A DNA stretch of 64,000 bases from Cryptomeria japonica (lineage: Eukaryota; Streptophyta; Pinopsida; Cupressales; Cupressaceae), in assembly GCF_030272615.1 (NCBI RefSeq), contig NC_081409.1, positions 871,774,379-871,838,378 on the forward strand, given 5' to 3'. The position numbers and the translations under genes are program-made. Position 1 is the first letter of the stretch. Each line of letters opens with the position of its first letter. The notes below the pieces were generated by a model. That model was not told the DNA's origin, made no database searches, and saw nothing but the letters and a program-made list of their open reading frames with translations. Positions 10,842 to 23,316 of this stretch are shown here, one piece after another.

Positions 10842-12293
10842 TGATGCCCTCCTAAATGGCACAAGGATAGTCTATGATCAAATAACACAAAACACACAAA
10901 ACATTAGTGTTAGTCAATCGAAAACTAATCTAAAAAGGCATACCAAAAGAGAGACTACAAGCATGCAAGCATATTTAACTATCAAAGCAAACATGATGAG
11001 GCATCTCCAAATACCTCCTAACATACTCTTAGTTCCTTCTCCCTTGTTCCTCTCCTCTCCAAGTTCCAAAATAGTGTAGCTCTCAGCAGCTTTTTGCACT
11101 ATGGATGTTTATGGAGGATTGAGATTTATAGTATAGCTCCAAATATGAAATGAAAAGCTAATACTATGCTAAAATGATGTATTTTAACCAAAATGATAAG
11201 ATGTTAGATTGCTTATGCTAAAATGCTCTCTAAAATGTCTATAGCTTAGATCCATACAAGTTTTCAAGATCTGGATTATGAAGGAATGGGCTCTATTTAT
11301 AGGAAAAATGGAGCAATGGATGGCCAAGATTGAAGGGTTTAATTAAGGGTCAAGCTTAAAAATTGGAGATCCATGTACTCAATTGACACCAATGAAATGG
11401 TGACAAATGTCAACATAGGGTTGGGTTGAAAAGAAGAGGTTGGAGGCATTAAAGGCCTGAGAAGACCTCGTGGTTATCTAAAGGCTAAGGGTCAAGCCTA
11501 AATTAAGATTATCCACTGGATTAAGAGTTAATCCAAGGATAAACCTTTGTGCAAATGATTAAGAGATAATCATGGTCAAAGCATTAAAGGCTTGATGAGA
11601 CCCTTGGGTTGGGTAGAGGTTGAGTCAAAACAAATGTTTTAACCATGTGGAAGGGTTTGGGTTAACCATTAATGGTTTTTGGAGACTTTGGGGATTAAGT
11701 GGTTGAAAGTTGGAAGCCTTCAATGGTTATCAAAGACTTTGAGGAATTAAGTGGTTGAAGGTTGAAAGCCTTTAATGGTTATCAAAGACTTTTTAGACTT
11801 TGAGAAGTGACTCCATTTTGCTTAGGAATGTGACAATAATTAGGGGATGGATTAGGCTAATTAGGAAGGGGTTAGAAGAATCTAGAAGGGGATTAGATTT
11901 TTGCAAGTGGATTTGGTGGGTGAGGGAAAATAGGATTTTATTAAAAATAAAAATTCATTTATTTCAATAAATGTGTGCAAGTTGGTTTTGTAGGAAAATG
12001 AAAGTGGGGTGGAGATAATGATTTAAATAAATATTTTATTTAATTTATTTAAAAGAGGAAAAGGGAGATTTTAATTAAATAAATAGATTTTATTTATTTA
12101 ATTGATTTGAAATTTGATTTAATGAATTAATTAAAATAAATTGAATAATTTATTTAATTAATAGAAGAATGTTTGAGGATGAATTAATTAAATATTAATT
12201 TAATTAACTGGTGGCTAGTGGATTTTTAACCAAATAAATACGAAATATTCATTTAATTAAAATGGACAGATTTATGTGACTACACTTTCAACA
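10842..12293 (-). repeat. Element A 5' LTR (about 1.45 kb)
   Basis: On the minus strand it runs from TGTTGAAAGTG (12,293) to GGGCATCA (10,842), bounded by TG...CA and abutting the primer site with a 2-base spacer. It contains a TATA box in a position consistent with an LTR promoter. Its distal third (about 11,940-12,250) is very AT-rich with repeated TTTATTTAATT-like segments. The 3' partner is off the left edge, so the outer boundary rests on the terminal dinucleotides only. Confidence 0.65.
11293..11302 (-). promoter_or_regulatory. TATA box of element A LTR
   Basis: On the minus strand, CCTATAAATAGAGCCC, a strong plant-type TATA box. It lies about 1 kb into the LTR, so transcription would start about 30 bases further left, near 11,260, leaving about 420 bases of R-U5. 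Confidence 0.6.
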
Positions 12294-15200
12294 CCCTCTA
12301 CTTCTCCAAAACTTGAAACATTAGAAATCTTCTTCCTCTCGAACTCTATTAATGTTAAACGCGAACCAAAAAAAACACCGTACCCAGAACGATTAATGCC
12401 TAAGCGAAACAAATTAATTTCATTCAGACATGTACTGGTTCAACCTCACACGACATACCTATTCGCTCAACAATAAACCACCACAAAACAATAATTAAAT
12501 TAATAAAAAATAACACGACACATTGCCACACATTGACAAGTTGACTCGAAAAACGTGAACGATAATTAAAGCCGAAACTTTTCATGCTACAAATCTCGCT
12601 ATCGAAAAACGTCACGGGAATTCCCTATTCCGAGAGGGCTAATAGTTTTCGGAGCATAAATTCTCACAATGAAGCCTATCAGCTTAAAAATGTTAAGATA
12701 TATATAAATTTCAATCACCTCCACAATCTGTTTAAAGAAATATCATATAATCATTAATGAGCAGTAATATACTATCAATGAAATAGAAACTGAAAGTGGA
12801 CATCTCACTTTGATATAATACAATTACTCTAAATCAAATATAGGCCTTTAATTTATTACTTTTACTATTATAGTGCAAGTCGTAGTTGTTATTTTTGAAT
12901 TGCAGTGGTGCAGGATTGTGCAATATGTTAAATACTTACTGAAACAAATAAAAACTTTTTAATTAAATAATTTTTTAATTTATAATATTAAAAAGAATCT
13001 CTACTCTGATATAATACTTTTTGTTTTTTATTTTTTCTTACATCTCTAGTGGCACGTTGAGTCGATTTCAGCCAACTCGTGTAGTTGGGAGAGTGTCTCT
13101 CCGTTGCATTAGAAAACTTTAAAAATAAAGCTAAATATTGGTTGCAACTATCGATGTGGGATAAAACATGAATGTTATATAAAAATGAAAGAGGAAATGT
13201 TAGCCAATTTTATTTTAAACATTGATACATTTGGTTTTATAAGCTTAAAACTTGAAGAGTAGCTAAGGCCAGTCCACAGGCCGAGACAGACCAAGCCAAA
13301 AGCTGTTGACAGAAGCAAAGAAGAACCATTTTCAGGGCAGTACATGCTTGTAGAGGAGTATTTTATAATCAATGTCTATAAGCAATATTTTATAAACGAA
13401 GCTGTTATGAGAATATAGACTACAAATAGTCGAGAAGTGTAGATAGATGTGGGTTCTGATCTACCGACAATGAATACCAAGAAAAAGTCAGAACCATTTC
13501 TAGGGCTGTTTTTGTTCCATTTGCCACTGTATGGTGTGCATACAGTTCTAGGTACAGGGATTATTTGCCAAATCATTAAGTTCTCTGGACATGCATATCA
13601 AATGGAATTGTCATATGGTAAAATTTGAAGGATGAGGTGCAAACTATGAAAGATCCATTTAGTAGAATTTAGAGGTACGTTTTACATGGAGTTTAGTGTT
13701 TCCTCATATGTGCTTCCTGATCTACCTTATTGCGACACTAAACTCCATCATTTATTTGTGGGTTGTGCTCATATTCAAGATCTTAATGGTAATATTGAAG
13801 AACTTGTCGCTTTTTTTAATAATAATTCAATAGAGTTTTATCTCCTTTATTGGACACTCTTTCTTTACCTCTTTCTTTTTTTTAAAATTATGCTCTCATA
13901 TTTCCATTCACACATATTTATATAGCTTTATAAGACATAGGAACATTTCCCTAACATGTCTTGTACAATTTTATTCTTCTATAAATATCACTATTGTTGC
14001 ATCATTATTCTTTCGGTTGAGCACTATCAAATCATATCCTCTCCACTTGTTGTGGAATGTAGGATGATGTGTGTGTCTGTATATATCTATATATATTGTT
14101 TAATATTTCAGATCGTGGAAGAGAGGTTTCTTGGCTCTTCTTCTAATCCGTAAGATGTCATAAGACATGGATTACCACAAAGGAATCATATAACTTTTAT
14201 AGGTGGGTCAACTACATTAATATAATGATTTTGATGACCTTGAATAGAAGAAGTCAGAGAACATTTTGAGTGTGGAAGAACAAAGAATTGTATCTTCATA
14301 TCTTTACAAATCACATATTGCTTAACCATCTGGGTAGAAATATTCATAGTAAATTTATTGTTGGTAAATCTCACTTGGCTAAGTGTATCACCTAAATATA
14401 TGAAAGCTTAATCTTTCCTCTAAAAGTCTATTAAAAGAAACCAAAATTTGTTCCATATGGCCAATCACTTTCAAAATAATGTATATGTATCATTTATTTA
14501 ATTTGTTCATGAACTTTTTTAGGGTTGTAAATGTTTACCAATTGGTAAATAGTTTTTGCTATAGAGATCCATTTTAGCAAATAAAATAAAATAATCGAGA
14601 ACCCAAATCACCTAGATTATGATTTATCAATCCATTGGATATTAAAATCATCTCCAAATTATTATGAAGCATGTATGATGCATTTGTAAGTAAGAAGTGA
14701 AAGGAAGTAAGGTAACTTGAAATGACTTGCTACACCAATCTATTGAGGAGAGGTAATCCATTATTTTTCTTTAAAACCTTAAACAAATATAGTGTAAAGA
14801 TGCACAATAATAACCATAAGAATGCAAAAAAAAATACAATATCATAACATAATATTTATGTGGGAAAAACCCTTTTGGGGGAAAATCTCATACTCCAAAA
14901 GCACAATTCAATATATTAACCATACATAACTTGGTTAAAAAACAATATTAGAGACAATCTCTTTCAAAAGTCTTCAATAATGATAGGAATACTACAACAA
15001 TTTTGGTAGCATAATAATACTTTCAAAAATTAAACTTCATACAAACTACTTCACAATCTTCCAATTTATATCTATTTACAATACCAAATGAAGCTTCTCT
15101 ATAATGGATACCATAGATTGCCACATGGCACAATTGGGATGCTTGCATGCATGCAAAACACACGTTTGCATACATGGCACCTACATACCTTACATGCACA

Positions 15201-15777
15201 AAACCTACTCAACATGCACTATGTCCACTTAGTGAGGTGGGTCCCACAAAGTGACATCATAAGATGAACATAAAAGGGGTATAAATAAATGCACCAATTT
15301 TTTCACTACCATTATAATTTCATGTTACAATAAGGTCCATAATCACCTTGAAATTACTAGTTTTATGTTCGATTGTACTCCCAATTGCCCAACATTTATG
15401 TCAATAATTTTACAAACACATGGGATTTTCTACATTTTCACTTCACCATTTTGTAATCACACAATACCGATCAAATTAAATTCATAAAAATATAATTTAA
15501 TGTAAATATAAATATTTTTAAAAATATTTTATTCTACTCTCAGTTTGGATTGACTCGAATATCGAATCTCTATGTCCTTTGAAGAGTTGTCTTTCGAACT
15601 ACTTTCTTTATTTTTTCTATATCTAGAGCCTATTTCCTACCTAGAATGATATATTTGTTGAGCCATAGAAAATTATAAGTATTAGTGACTAGTGAGTTAG
15701 TAAGAGGAAAATGACTAGTGAGTTAGTAAAAGAAAAGTGATTATTTTTTGCTTTGAAATCTATCCTTTAAACCACTT
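12294..15777. other. Region without recognisable gene
   Basis: AT-rich, with only short ORFs whose translations I do not recognise. 13,300-13,930 has slightly more protein-like plus-strand stretches, including a 79-codon ORF at 13,686, but no motif or splice structure convincing enough to call a gene. The right third contains a possible decayed LTR (separate entry). This may be host intergenic DNA or very old element sequence. Confidence 0.4.
14760..15330 (-). repeat. Possible decayed copia-type LTR
   Basis: Contains TGTGGGAAAAACCCTTTTGG (about 14,862). It resembles a feature found in reverse complement near the 3' ends of the LTRs of D, and in the same orientation in the LTRs of H and E. 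Ends, partner and target-site duplication were not found, so limits are approximate. Confidence 0.25.
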
Positions 15778-16807
15778 GATGCAAATGAATAAAAGTAAAA
15801 TCTAGAAACACAAAGCAAACAACACCAACACTAGGATTTTTACATGGAAACCTGATTAAGGGAAAAACTGCAATGGGATTCAAACCCAAAATATTAATAT
15901 GCACTATTAGAAGTATAAAAATATTACATAAGAGGAATGCACATGAATTCAGGAACACTTCCTATAGCTCATTGCTCAATTACAAGTAAGGGTTAGAACC
16001 TTGGAAGGCTCACTGCCTTACAAATTATTACATATAATAATTGGAATATCTAAACTAATAAACAACATCTACAAATACCAAAATTGTTCCTTTTAAACAC
16101 AAAATATTGTATCTTACTCAACTCTACAACACTGCTTTGTTATGATATTTTGTTCTATTCTGAAGCACCAATCCTTCAATTGCACACTTAAAATTGCACA
16201 CAATCACTCATACACATATCCACCATATCAAACAATGATCAAATCAATCAATCATATATATCCACAACATAAAATTAGATCTATTTCTTGTCAGTCCAAA
16301 AACTGCATAACACACAACTAAAATGTGTTACACAAGGTTAGCTTAATCCGATCCAAAAACAACCAAGTGAACCAAAATAAATTGTCCAAATGCTTCCCAC
16401 ATTTCGGATCACTAACCTCAAACACACAATTAACCGCCAAAATCACTCCGCACGATCTGCACAATGAACCTTCACACATTACTATTGATGGACACCGTTT
16501 TACCAGAAAACTATCTATCTGATCTTCCAATTTACACAAGACTCAACACCAGAGGCCACAAACCTGCAATAAGGTAATTTACAAATCCAAAATGCATCTT
16601 TGAGATTCACAACACCGAACACTCAATACAATAGATTTGCCAACCAAAATAGTGTACATTGTTGGATGCTTTATTCTTCTCACCAAACCTCACTGGACCT
16701 CAATCATTCTTCCGGTATGAATGAATAATGGATTATGGATTGAATATCTGACTCTATTTGCCATCAATGACAACATCTTATCATCAATGGAGTGTCTCTT
16801 GCCAACG
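15778..16807 (-). repeat. Element E 3' LTR
   Basis: Begins on the minus strand with CGTTGGCAAGAGAC (TG changed to CG) directly after the polypurine tract. A TGATG on the plus strand at 15,778 is the likely other end, since D ends in CATCA. It contains the AAGGGAAAAACTGCAATGGG feature near its 3' end, as expected for this LTR group. The left boundary is inferred. Confidence 0.5.
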
Positions 16808-16808
16808 A

Positions 16809-16819
16809 TCTCCCCCTTT
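16809..16819 (-). promoter_or_regulatory. Polypurine tract of element E
   Basis: Minus-strand AAAGGGGGAGA, identical to element D's tract at 44,964-44,974 and also preceded by CATCAATGCC. It would prime plus-strand DNA synthesis. Confidence 0.75.
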
Positions 16820-17199
16820 GGCATTGATGGCAACACTTAGTGAAAATGACTAAGTGTTAGAGCAAAACCAAAATATATACACTGCAACAAGAATCTAAAT
16901 GTCGGACTCCAAAGAATTAAAGAATCAAAGATTTCCCCCTAAGATCAACATTTTTCGATTCTCTATACTTCCTCTTTGACATGAATGCCAAAGGTAGGGT
17001 TTCTGAAACCAAAAATTGAAGCCAACATGCTATATACATATGTACATATAGACTTAACTCACACAAACTTAAAGATATCTACATAGGAATTCTTTAATGT
17101 GATCAAGTGACTTTCCCAACCTTTCTGTAGATTCTCCAACACTGTTAGGAATCCACTAAACAAGTAAGATTATGCCTCTGTAGTCTTGAGATCTTCTAG

Positions 17200-19740
17200 A
17201 TCTTTAGCAATCAGAGCATTTTGTGCATCTTATAAGGCACTAAGTATTATATCCAACCTAGGAACAATGTGACTCCTAATTTCTCCAACTTTGCCAATTA
17301 TCCTTTCTCGGTCATAGCTTAGACTCCAAATCTTCTCAAGAAATGAGATTACTTGATCTTCATGATTATTCAAAGAATTTTTCAAAGGATCAATCAACTT
17401 AAATATGATTTCTAACCGATCCTTATGCTCATGAGACTTCTTCTCGATATCCATGGTGAAATTGTTAAGAATAGACATGATTTATACAAGGTTCCACCTT
17501 CGGAAATTGCATCCTGCATGCTCTTCACATATTCTCCTAATGTGGCTCTATCTTTTGTAATCATTTTCCACAAGGTTCAGAGCCTTTTATTATTAAACTC
17601 TTTTTTAACTTTCTCCTTAGTAGATTTCTCAAAGGATTCAAAATGACTATCCACTAAGTTGATCAAATTCTTTAGATGCCTAGCTGGAGTATTAGATGGG
17701 TCTTTTTGAAAAGAGGGCATCAACTTTTCCAAAATATAGGATGTCGGGGTTAGAAACATACTATCCTCAGTATGGGACTTCAAAAGATCCTCACTGGCTT
17801 TGGCTTGGGCAAATGATTCAAGTTGAAGATTTTTAATTAGAGACAAATAAGTGAGGTTAATTAGACCATAAACAAACTCTAGATCATCAATGATTTGTTT
17901 TCCTTTCACTATCTTAGTAGTGTCTTTTAACTCAGTCTTAACCTCAACCTTAGGTTCCATCTTCTCCTTTCTCATATTCTTAGGAACTAGATGATTGATT
18001 TCTAAAACCAAAGGATTCCAAACCTTATCCTTTTCTTCCTCTGCTTTCCTTGCATCCTCCTCTCTAACTTCTTGCATACTAACCTCTACCTGTTTATCAA
18101 TTTGGACTTCCATAATAGAAGTGTCATCCATTATCTATTTAGCTTCTGGGTTGACATATGATATCATGTTCTATTCTTTTGGATGAGGTTCTTCTTTCCC
18201 TTTATCCTCATTTACCTCATACTGATTATCTAGCAAAACTTTTGTCAAAATATTTTCAATTTCCTTCGCTACCTCATCAATCTTCCCTAACATGCTTTTA
18301 TTTACTCTATGCTTACTCTTGAATTCGTTCTTTGCTAGTTTAAGCAATCGATCTATCACCTCTATAGAAATAACTAAACATAAGTGGACTAATACATACT
18401 CCTTCAATATCTCATATTATTTATTTGTTGTCTACCTTCTAGCATCCAAAATGTCATACAAGCTCTTGGGTATGACTACCATTAATTCAATTAGAGCTTT
18501 ACTATATATATTAATGTATTCTATAGTAGCCTCTTCTAGTGTTCTCTTTCTGGATTCATAAAAAATCTCATACTACTCAGATAGTGGCTTCAGGTTACCA
18601 TTCTTAATGACTTCATTTACAATTTGATCTAAAGACATAAGATGCTTAACTACAATTTTACCTTTCTTTAGTGCCTCATCAAGTTCTGATGTCTTTGATT
18701 TCTTACCAAATTTTCTTCCACCTGATGGTTTTTCTTTTGCAAATTTGGTGGATTTGGAATCTTTGGCCTTCACCTCATTCACCACCTCATCAAATTCAGT
18801 CTCTTCATCATCCATAGTCACAAATCTGATTATCTTCCTCTTCTTTTCAACACTAGATGGCTTGATTGAATATTTAGGCTTGCTAGCTAGTTTTTTTGGA
18901 CCAGAGGAGGGAGTTGTGCTTTTGAATTGCCTTGGCTTAGTCTTAGGCACTTTTGATTTCACTTCCTTCTTCACAGTCTACTCCTCAAAAAGAATAATTT
19001 TCTCTCTAGCTTTCCAAACTGCTTCCTTAGATATCCTCATACTTTCAAGAGCCTCAACCTCTTTCTAGACCTTCTTCTAGGTCATTGGTTTCTTGAACTG
19101 CTGATGAAGTTTTAAACTCTTCTCCTTGTATATTTCGAACCTCTCCTCATTGGGGTACACCGATTCGCTCAACAAATGTTGTGCATATAATTCAAAAATT
19201 TGTTCATCTGCCTCATAGCCCATTAGCATGATCCATATTATTCGGGTCTCTATGGCTTCCGTCAGGCATTGGTCTGTATATACCATGAAGTAGACGTGTC
19301 TTGATATTTCTCTACAATAGTTTTAGGTATTCTTTCCCTTTCATGCATTTCCTTCTAGAAGTTCTTAAAATAACCCCATAGATTCTTGTTCAGGACTTTG
19401 GAGTCACCAAAATTATATAGGTGTTCCTAGATTTGAACTCCTACAAGTCTATCAAATGCCCATTGCATTGGACCAACACCCAAAATCTCATTCATAAATT
19501 AGAAAAATATGCAAAGAAGCAATGTGCCAAATTTGAAAGGATGTTTCCTTTTTTCTTTGAGCTTCTTAATATTCTTGATAAGCTCACTCTGGAGCAACTC
19601 ACAAACATCATACTTCTCATTCTCTCTCATCATCTCATATGCGACATATATGGTAGTGCCAAAGACAGAGTTTTCTCCACTAGAATAATAGATTTTATAC
19701 CCAATGACCATTGATGTGAACCTAATATTGTGCTCTGGGA
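17200..19740 (-). pseudogene. Element E ORF2-like protein, unknown function
   Basis: I do not recognise a known domain. The segment translated from 19,711 (MVIGYKIYYSSGENSVFGTT and onward) aligns with element D ORF2 around its MVIDYWVFYASRINFVLAAT block. Downstream, in another minus frame, comes a long basic and Ser/Lys-rich stretch (18,974-18,573), then predicted helical segments rich in Lys and Glu (18,407-17,577). A coiled-coil-like tail lies at 17,478-17,230. The middle of the ORF stays in one frame for about 1.7 kb, interrupted by several stops, and a frameshift lies near 19,400. Domain order matches D: conserved block, charged linker, helical C-terminus. It ends shortly before the polypurine tract, as in D. 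Confidence 0.6.
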
Positions 19741-19760
19741 TGTCATTAATGGCTAAAAGT

Positions 19761-20794
19761 ACAAACCCATGTCACACTTTTATAAAGGAACTAGCCAACA
19801 CAACTAAAACTGTTTAACTTTGACTGCATAAAAGTGACATTTCTAAATTGAATTTTGAAATGATGCAAACTGATCAAATGTAGAAATATTAATGAAATTT
19901 AGGTCTATTATTTTTTATTTTTTTTTATAAATTCAAAGACAGTTTTTTCATTGAATCAGGGGTTCTAGTCGGCATCACCCAGAAAAAGAAAACTAACTTT
20001 ATTGTTTTATTTTTTTTCCCAAATAGAGAACATATATATGGAGTGTTAAAAAAATTAATAAATTTATGTATATTTTTCTCCTTTTAATATATTGAAGTCC
20101 AACATAGCTAAATTTGATAGCTTTCATTCGACGTCACCTTTTGACTACTAAATTTATCATTAACCAAAAAAAAACCCCTTTTCGAGAAGATTCTCTCTTC
20201 TAGGGGAAAACATTATTTTTAATTTTTTTAATATCATTTAATATTTATTTTTTAATTTCTAATCAGCCTCTTTTTTAACTTTAAAAAGCTACTTGCAATG
20301 TTTAATTAACAAAAAATATTAAAATTATTCAAACTACTAAAAAAAAATATATGTTTGGATTCGTGACTTTGAGTGCTACAAAAGGATATTTTTCGATTTT
20401 TGTAAAAAAATATTCTACTTGAAGAAAAATTGATCAGAAGTGAAAAAATTCAGAAATATAGAGTTTTTCACTTTTTTGGTGCCACATCACATGATAGATA
20501 GGCTAGTCTGGCGGGACTGAGTCCGGTTGAACTCAGTTCGACTGGACCAACCTTAGTTCTAACAATAAAAAGAAATTTGAATTTTTTTTGAATGAAAGCA
20601 TTTGAACTATGCAAGTCCATCCGAACTCAGTCCAATCGAACTTTTGGTACCATTTCGACGCCACATGGTGCCATGCAGCTCGAGGGTAGTCAGGCCAAAC
20701 TACCCTCATTTGACAAAAAGTGTGACACAACTCCATGCTTTTTCCCTAATTGTCATTGCCCATTTATCAAATTTTGACCCTATCACATTGGTCA
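19761..20794. other. Region without recognisable gene
   Basis: AT-rich, with homopolymer runs. It includes a short perfect hairpin at 20,682-20,707 (GAGGGTAGT, 8-base loop, ACTACCCTC) but no ORF or element boundary other than the start of G at 20,795. Confidence 0.4.
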
Positions 20795-21283
20795 TGTAGT
20801 GCCCCTCCCTTATTCATCTTGTCTATTATGCATTAATAGATTATATTGATATAGCTTAGTTCACTTTCTGATGATTTGATGTTATCTAACCATGTACTAA
20901 CCCTAATTCATGATTAAATTGGATATGATGATGATTATGATATTTCTTTATTGTTTGCAAGTGTCTTCTACTGTCTTTATGATAGAGACAATATCACATC
21001 ACTCATTACGAGCGGGATGTGCCATTGTGATTCTCTATCACTTGCTTGTACTATATATATTGTATATGTTGTATCGTGGCTTTGTGGATCCAAGATTTGT
21101 AGGAACCAAACATCGACTCCACCTGGCTTCACAGGTCTGAGCATGTCTTATGCCAAGGGCAAGTTGATCGGAGATGACATCAAAACCCATTCTACACTCT
21201 AGGTTTCTGTTGATTACCCTTATCAGTTTAGTATTTTAGTGTGTTGTTGTTCGTTGTTGAGTGATCTGTTGAGTTTCCCTTTG
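20795..21283 (+). repeat. G left LTR, segment 1
   Basis: Starts TGTAGTGCCCC and ends where LINE F's 3' tail begins (TTTTTGATTAAG). It pairs with 33,595-34,083 along its whole length. Confidence 0.85.
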
Positions 21284-21448
21284 TTTTTGATTAAGTAAAA
21301 ATAGGTTTTAAGGGACCCAAAAACCAATTACATTTGAAAGATATTCAAGAAGGAAACAAAACAAGACAATTGCAAAAGACCAGCAGCAGAGAAAAGGACA
21401 ACAAGAGGCTAGCAAGAAATTGACCCCAAGCCCAGCATTGCAAGAAAA

Positions 21449-23171
21449 TTAAAAACTCTTCATAGTTTCTTCAGCATTCTGCACCAAGAGCATCATTGCC
21501 TTGGCCACTTCCCTCAGGTCATTATTTTCCTATACAATCTGACTCTCTTTCATTTTCGTGTCCTTCTCAGCAATAGTCTGCCTAGTTCTGTGCCCAGGGT
21601 TCTGGTGGGTTAGGCTAGAAGTTGGAGCATCTTCTATAATTACCAGGTTCTTCTCCTGGTTTTTCTTTTCTAGATGATCCACTAGCGCATTCATATTCTG
21701 GGAAGAAACTTTAAGGACCTAGAGGCTGTGGTTCATTAGGCTTTTCAATGCTTTCTCATTATGGGCCATTTGGGTGTTGACATTGTCTTTGTCCTCCTCC
21801 ACCTGTTCTTTCATGGTTTTAATAACGTCCTTGAAATGTTTCAGGTCACCTTTTATCAGATCTTTCTCCAACTAGTCCTCTATTCCATTTCCTCCTCCGC
21901 TTCACTATTTCTGTATCCTCGTTCTATTTTCCAGAGCCAGACATCTTAATCAGCTTATTGATCTTATCTTCTAGCTCCCTTTGCTTACCCTACATGCTGG
22001 TGATGTTTTCAACAACCCATTTCTGGAAATTGAAGAATTAAAGGGTGTAGTTGCGGGTGGTGTCTAGGATGGTATCCACAGAGTACTTGCTTTGTTCAGT
22101 CTCCTCAACATTAGGGTTGTCACCCTCCTTAGGATTCAGAGCCTCATTTTCGCTTTTCAAACCCTTAGGGTTAGAGTGAGGGTTCTCAGAATTTCCCCCT
22201 TCCTCCCCTTCACCATAGTTCTCATCCTTGTTTGGCTCCATTTTAGTATCAGTGTCCTTATCCTTTCCCTCTTCTTCATCATAATGCACCTCCTTTTCTT
22301 CATGCTCTGTTTCAACTTTCCTTTTTTATTGGGCAGGGGTGCTAGGCTAATCCCCATTCAAATCAGAGTCTTTGCATTTCTCAGATATATGAGTGTTGAT
22401 GATCAAAGGATCATCCTTGGTTGCCCTATCCTTATCCTTAATATGTTTACATATAAGCAGAATGAGTCCCTGGTGAGCTAAAGGATAGGAACTATGCTTT
22501 TTAGCATAGTCAACAAGGCTCTCGTTAAGAGAGGAGGCTAAATAGAATGGCAAGGATATTTTAGCCCCATGACGGAAATGGTTTAGGATAGCAAAATGAT
22601 AGTTATAAATTTTTATAAATCTACCATCCATAGTCAAATATTCCATTAAAGCCCTAAGAACTTTTTGCTAGAAAGGCTTTACCTGCTGGGGGGTATAGTA
22701 GGAAATGTTGTCCTTCTTCGCAAGGTTGCCCTTCTCATCCTCCGTCTTCAGGAAATTTTTGAAAGCCTTAGTGGCATACTTCCGATCCCTATAGAATTTA
22801 GTCCCCTCCATCTTGAGTCCCATCACCTCTGCAATTAAGTGTTCATCGATTTGCCAAATCTTCCCAAACAGGGTAGCTCTATTGTTACTCCAGCTTTTAG
22901 CGAAACCGTAAGACACAGAGTTTCTACTTCTATGAAGCTTTTCCATATAATCAGTGAAGCCGTGTCTATGGAGCCTTCTCCAAACCTTTCTTTCACTCTT
23001 CTAATTCTCACAACCTAGAGGCTCGTTCCTTTTTAGGTTACCGCCCATTCCGATTTCCAAGTAAAGATACCCTCTGCTGCAGTTCTCAATCTGCGGATAA
23101 AACTCTGAAAACTTGTTATTTTTGGATTCCCCATGTAAAGACTCTTTCATGGTTTTGAAGTTGCTTCTCAT
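21449..23171 (-). pseudogene. LINE F ORF3, unknown function
   Basis: An extra ORF after the RNase H stop, not a standard part of L1-type LINEs. From ATG 23,171 one frame runs to 22,038 with stops near 22,990, 22,665 and 22,350; a frameshift is needed to reach the final stop at 21,449. Conserved blocks shared with LINE C are RRLHRHGFTDYMEKLHRS, GLKMEGTKFYRDRKYATKAF, LMEYLTMDGRFIKIYNYHF and LPFYLASSLNESLVDYAKK. An acidic, low-complexity stretch (about 22,290-22,040) and a helical tail containing NFQKWVVENI follow. I recognise no catalytic motif; the pattern loosely recalls plant mobile-element proteins that lack enzymatic residues. Some stops in F are Trp or Glu codons in C. Confidence 0.65.
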
Positions 23172-23316
23172 GTCCACACAAACTCAGCTATTATTACTAT
23201 AATCTTTTGCACACATATGATCTTGGTTATGATGCCAAGAAACACTCATCATTTGATAGTTAATCCACCCCCAAAATCTATCCTTGGAACTCGTTCCCCA
23301 GAAATAAATCATGAGA

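Larger units (their letters stand above)
1..12293 (-). mobile_element. Element A: Tat-lineage Ty3/gypsy LTR retrotransposon, 3' end outside window
   Basis: Minus-strand element read from its 5' LTR (10,842-12,293) leftwards: primer binding site, long leader, gag, protease, RT, RNase H, a second archaeal-type RNase H, integrase and 3' UTR. The dual RNase H before integrase and the absence of a chromodomain place it in the Tat (Ogre/Retand-like) group of Ty3/gypsy. All coding pieces share one reading frame from 8,108 to 819 with no frameshift seen, but at least ten in-frame stops make it inactive. The 3' LTR is not in the window, so target-site duplication and LTR divergence cannot be assessed. 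Confidence 0.9.
15778..19760 (-). mobile_element. Element E: partial pol-less LTR element related to D
   Basis: Minus-strand remnant consisting of ORF2-like coding sequence (about 19,740-17,200), a polypurine tract (16,809-16,819) and a 3' LTR (16,807-15,778). The polypurine tract and LTR start (GGGGGAGATCGTTGGCA) match element D (GGGGGAGATTGTTGGCA) almost exactly. The gag part, primer site and 5' LTR are missing; sequence right of about 19,760 no longer matches D. No RT or integrase motif is present. Confidence 0.65.

Noticed and set aside
20682-20707. Perfect 9-bp hairpin as a terminator or structured RNA
   Set aside because: It stands alone with no flanking gene or promoter; such hairpins are expected by chance in this much sequence.
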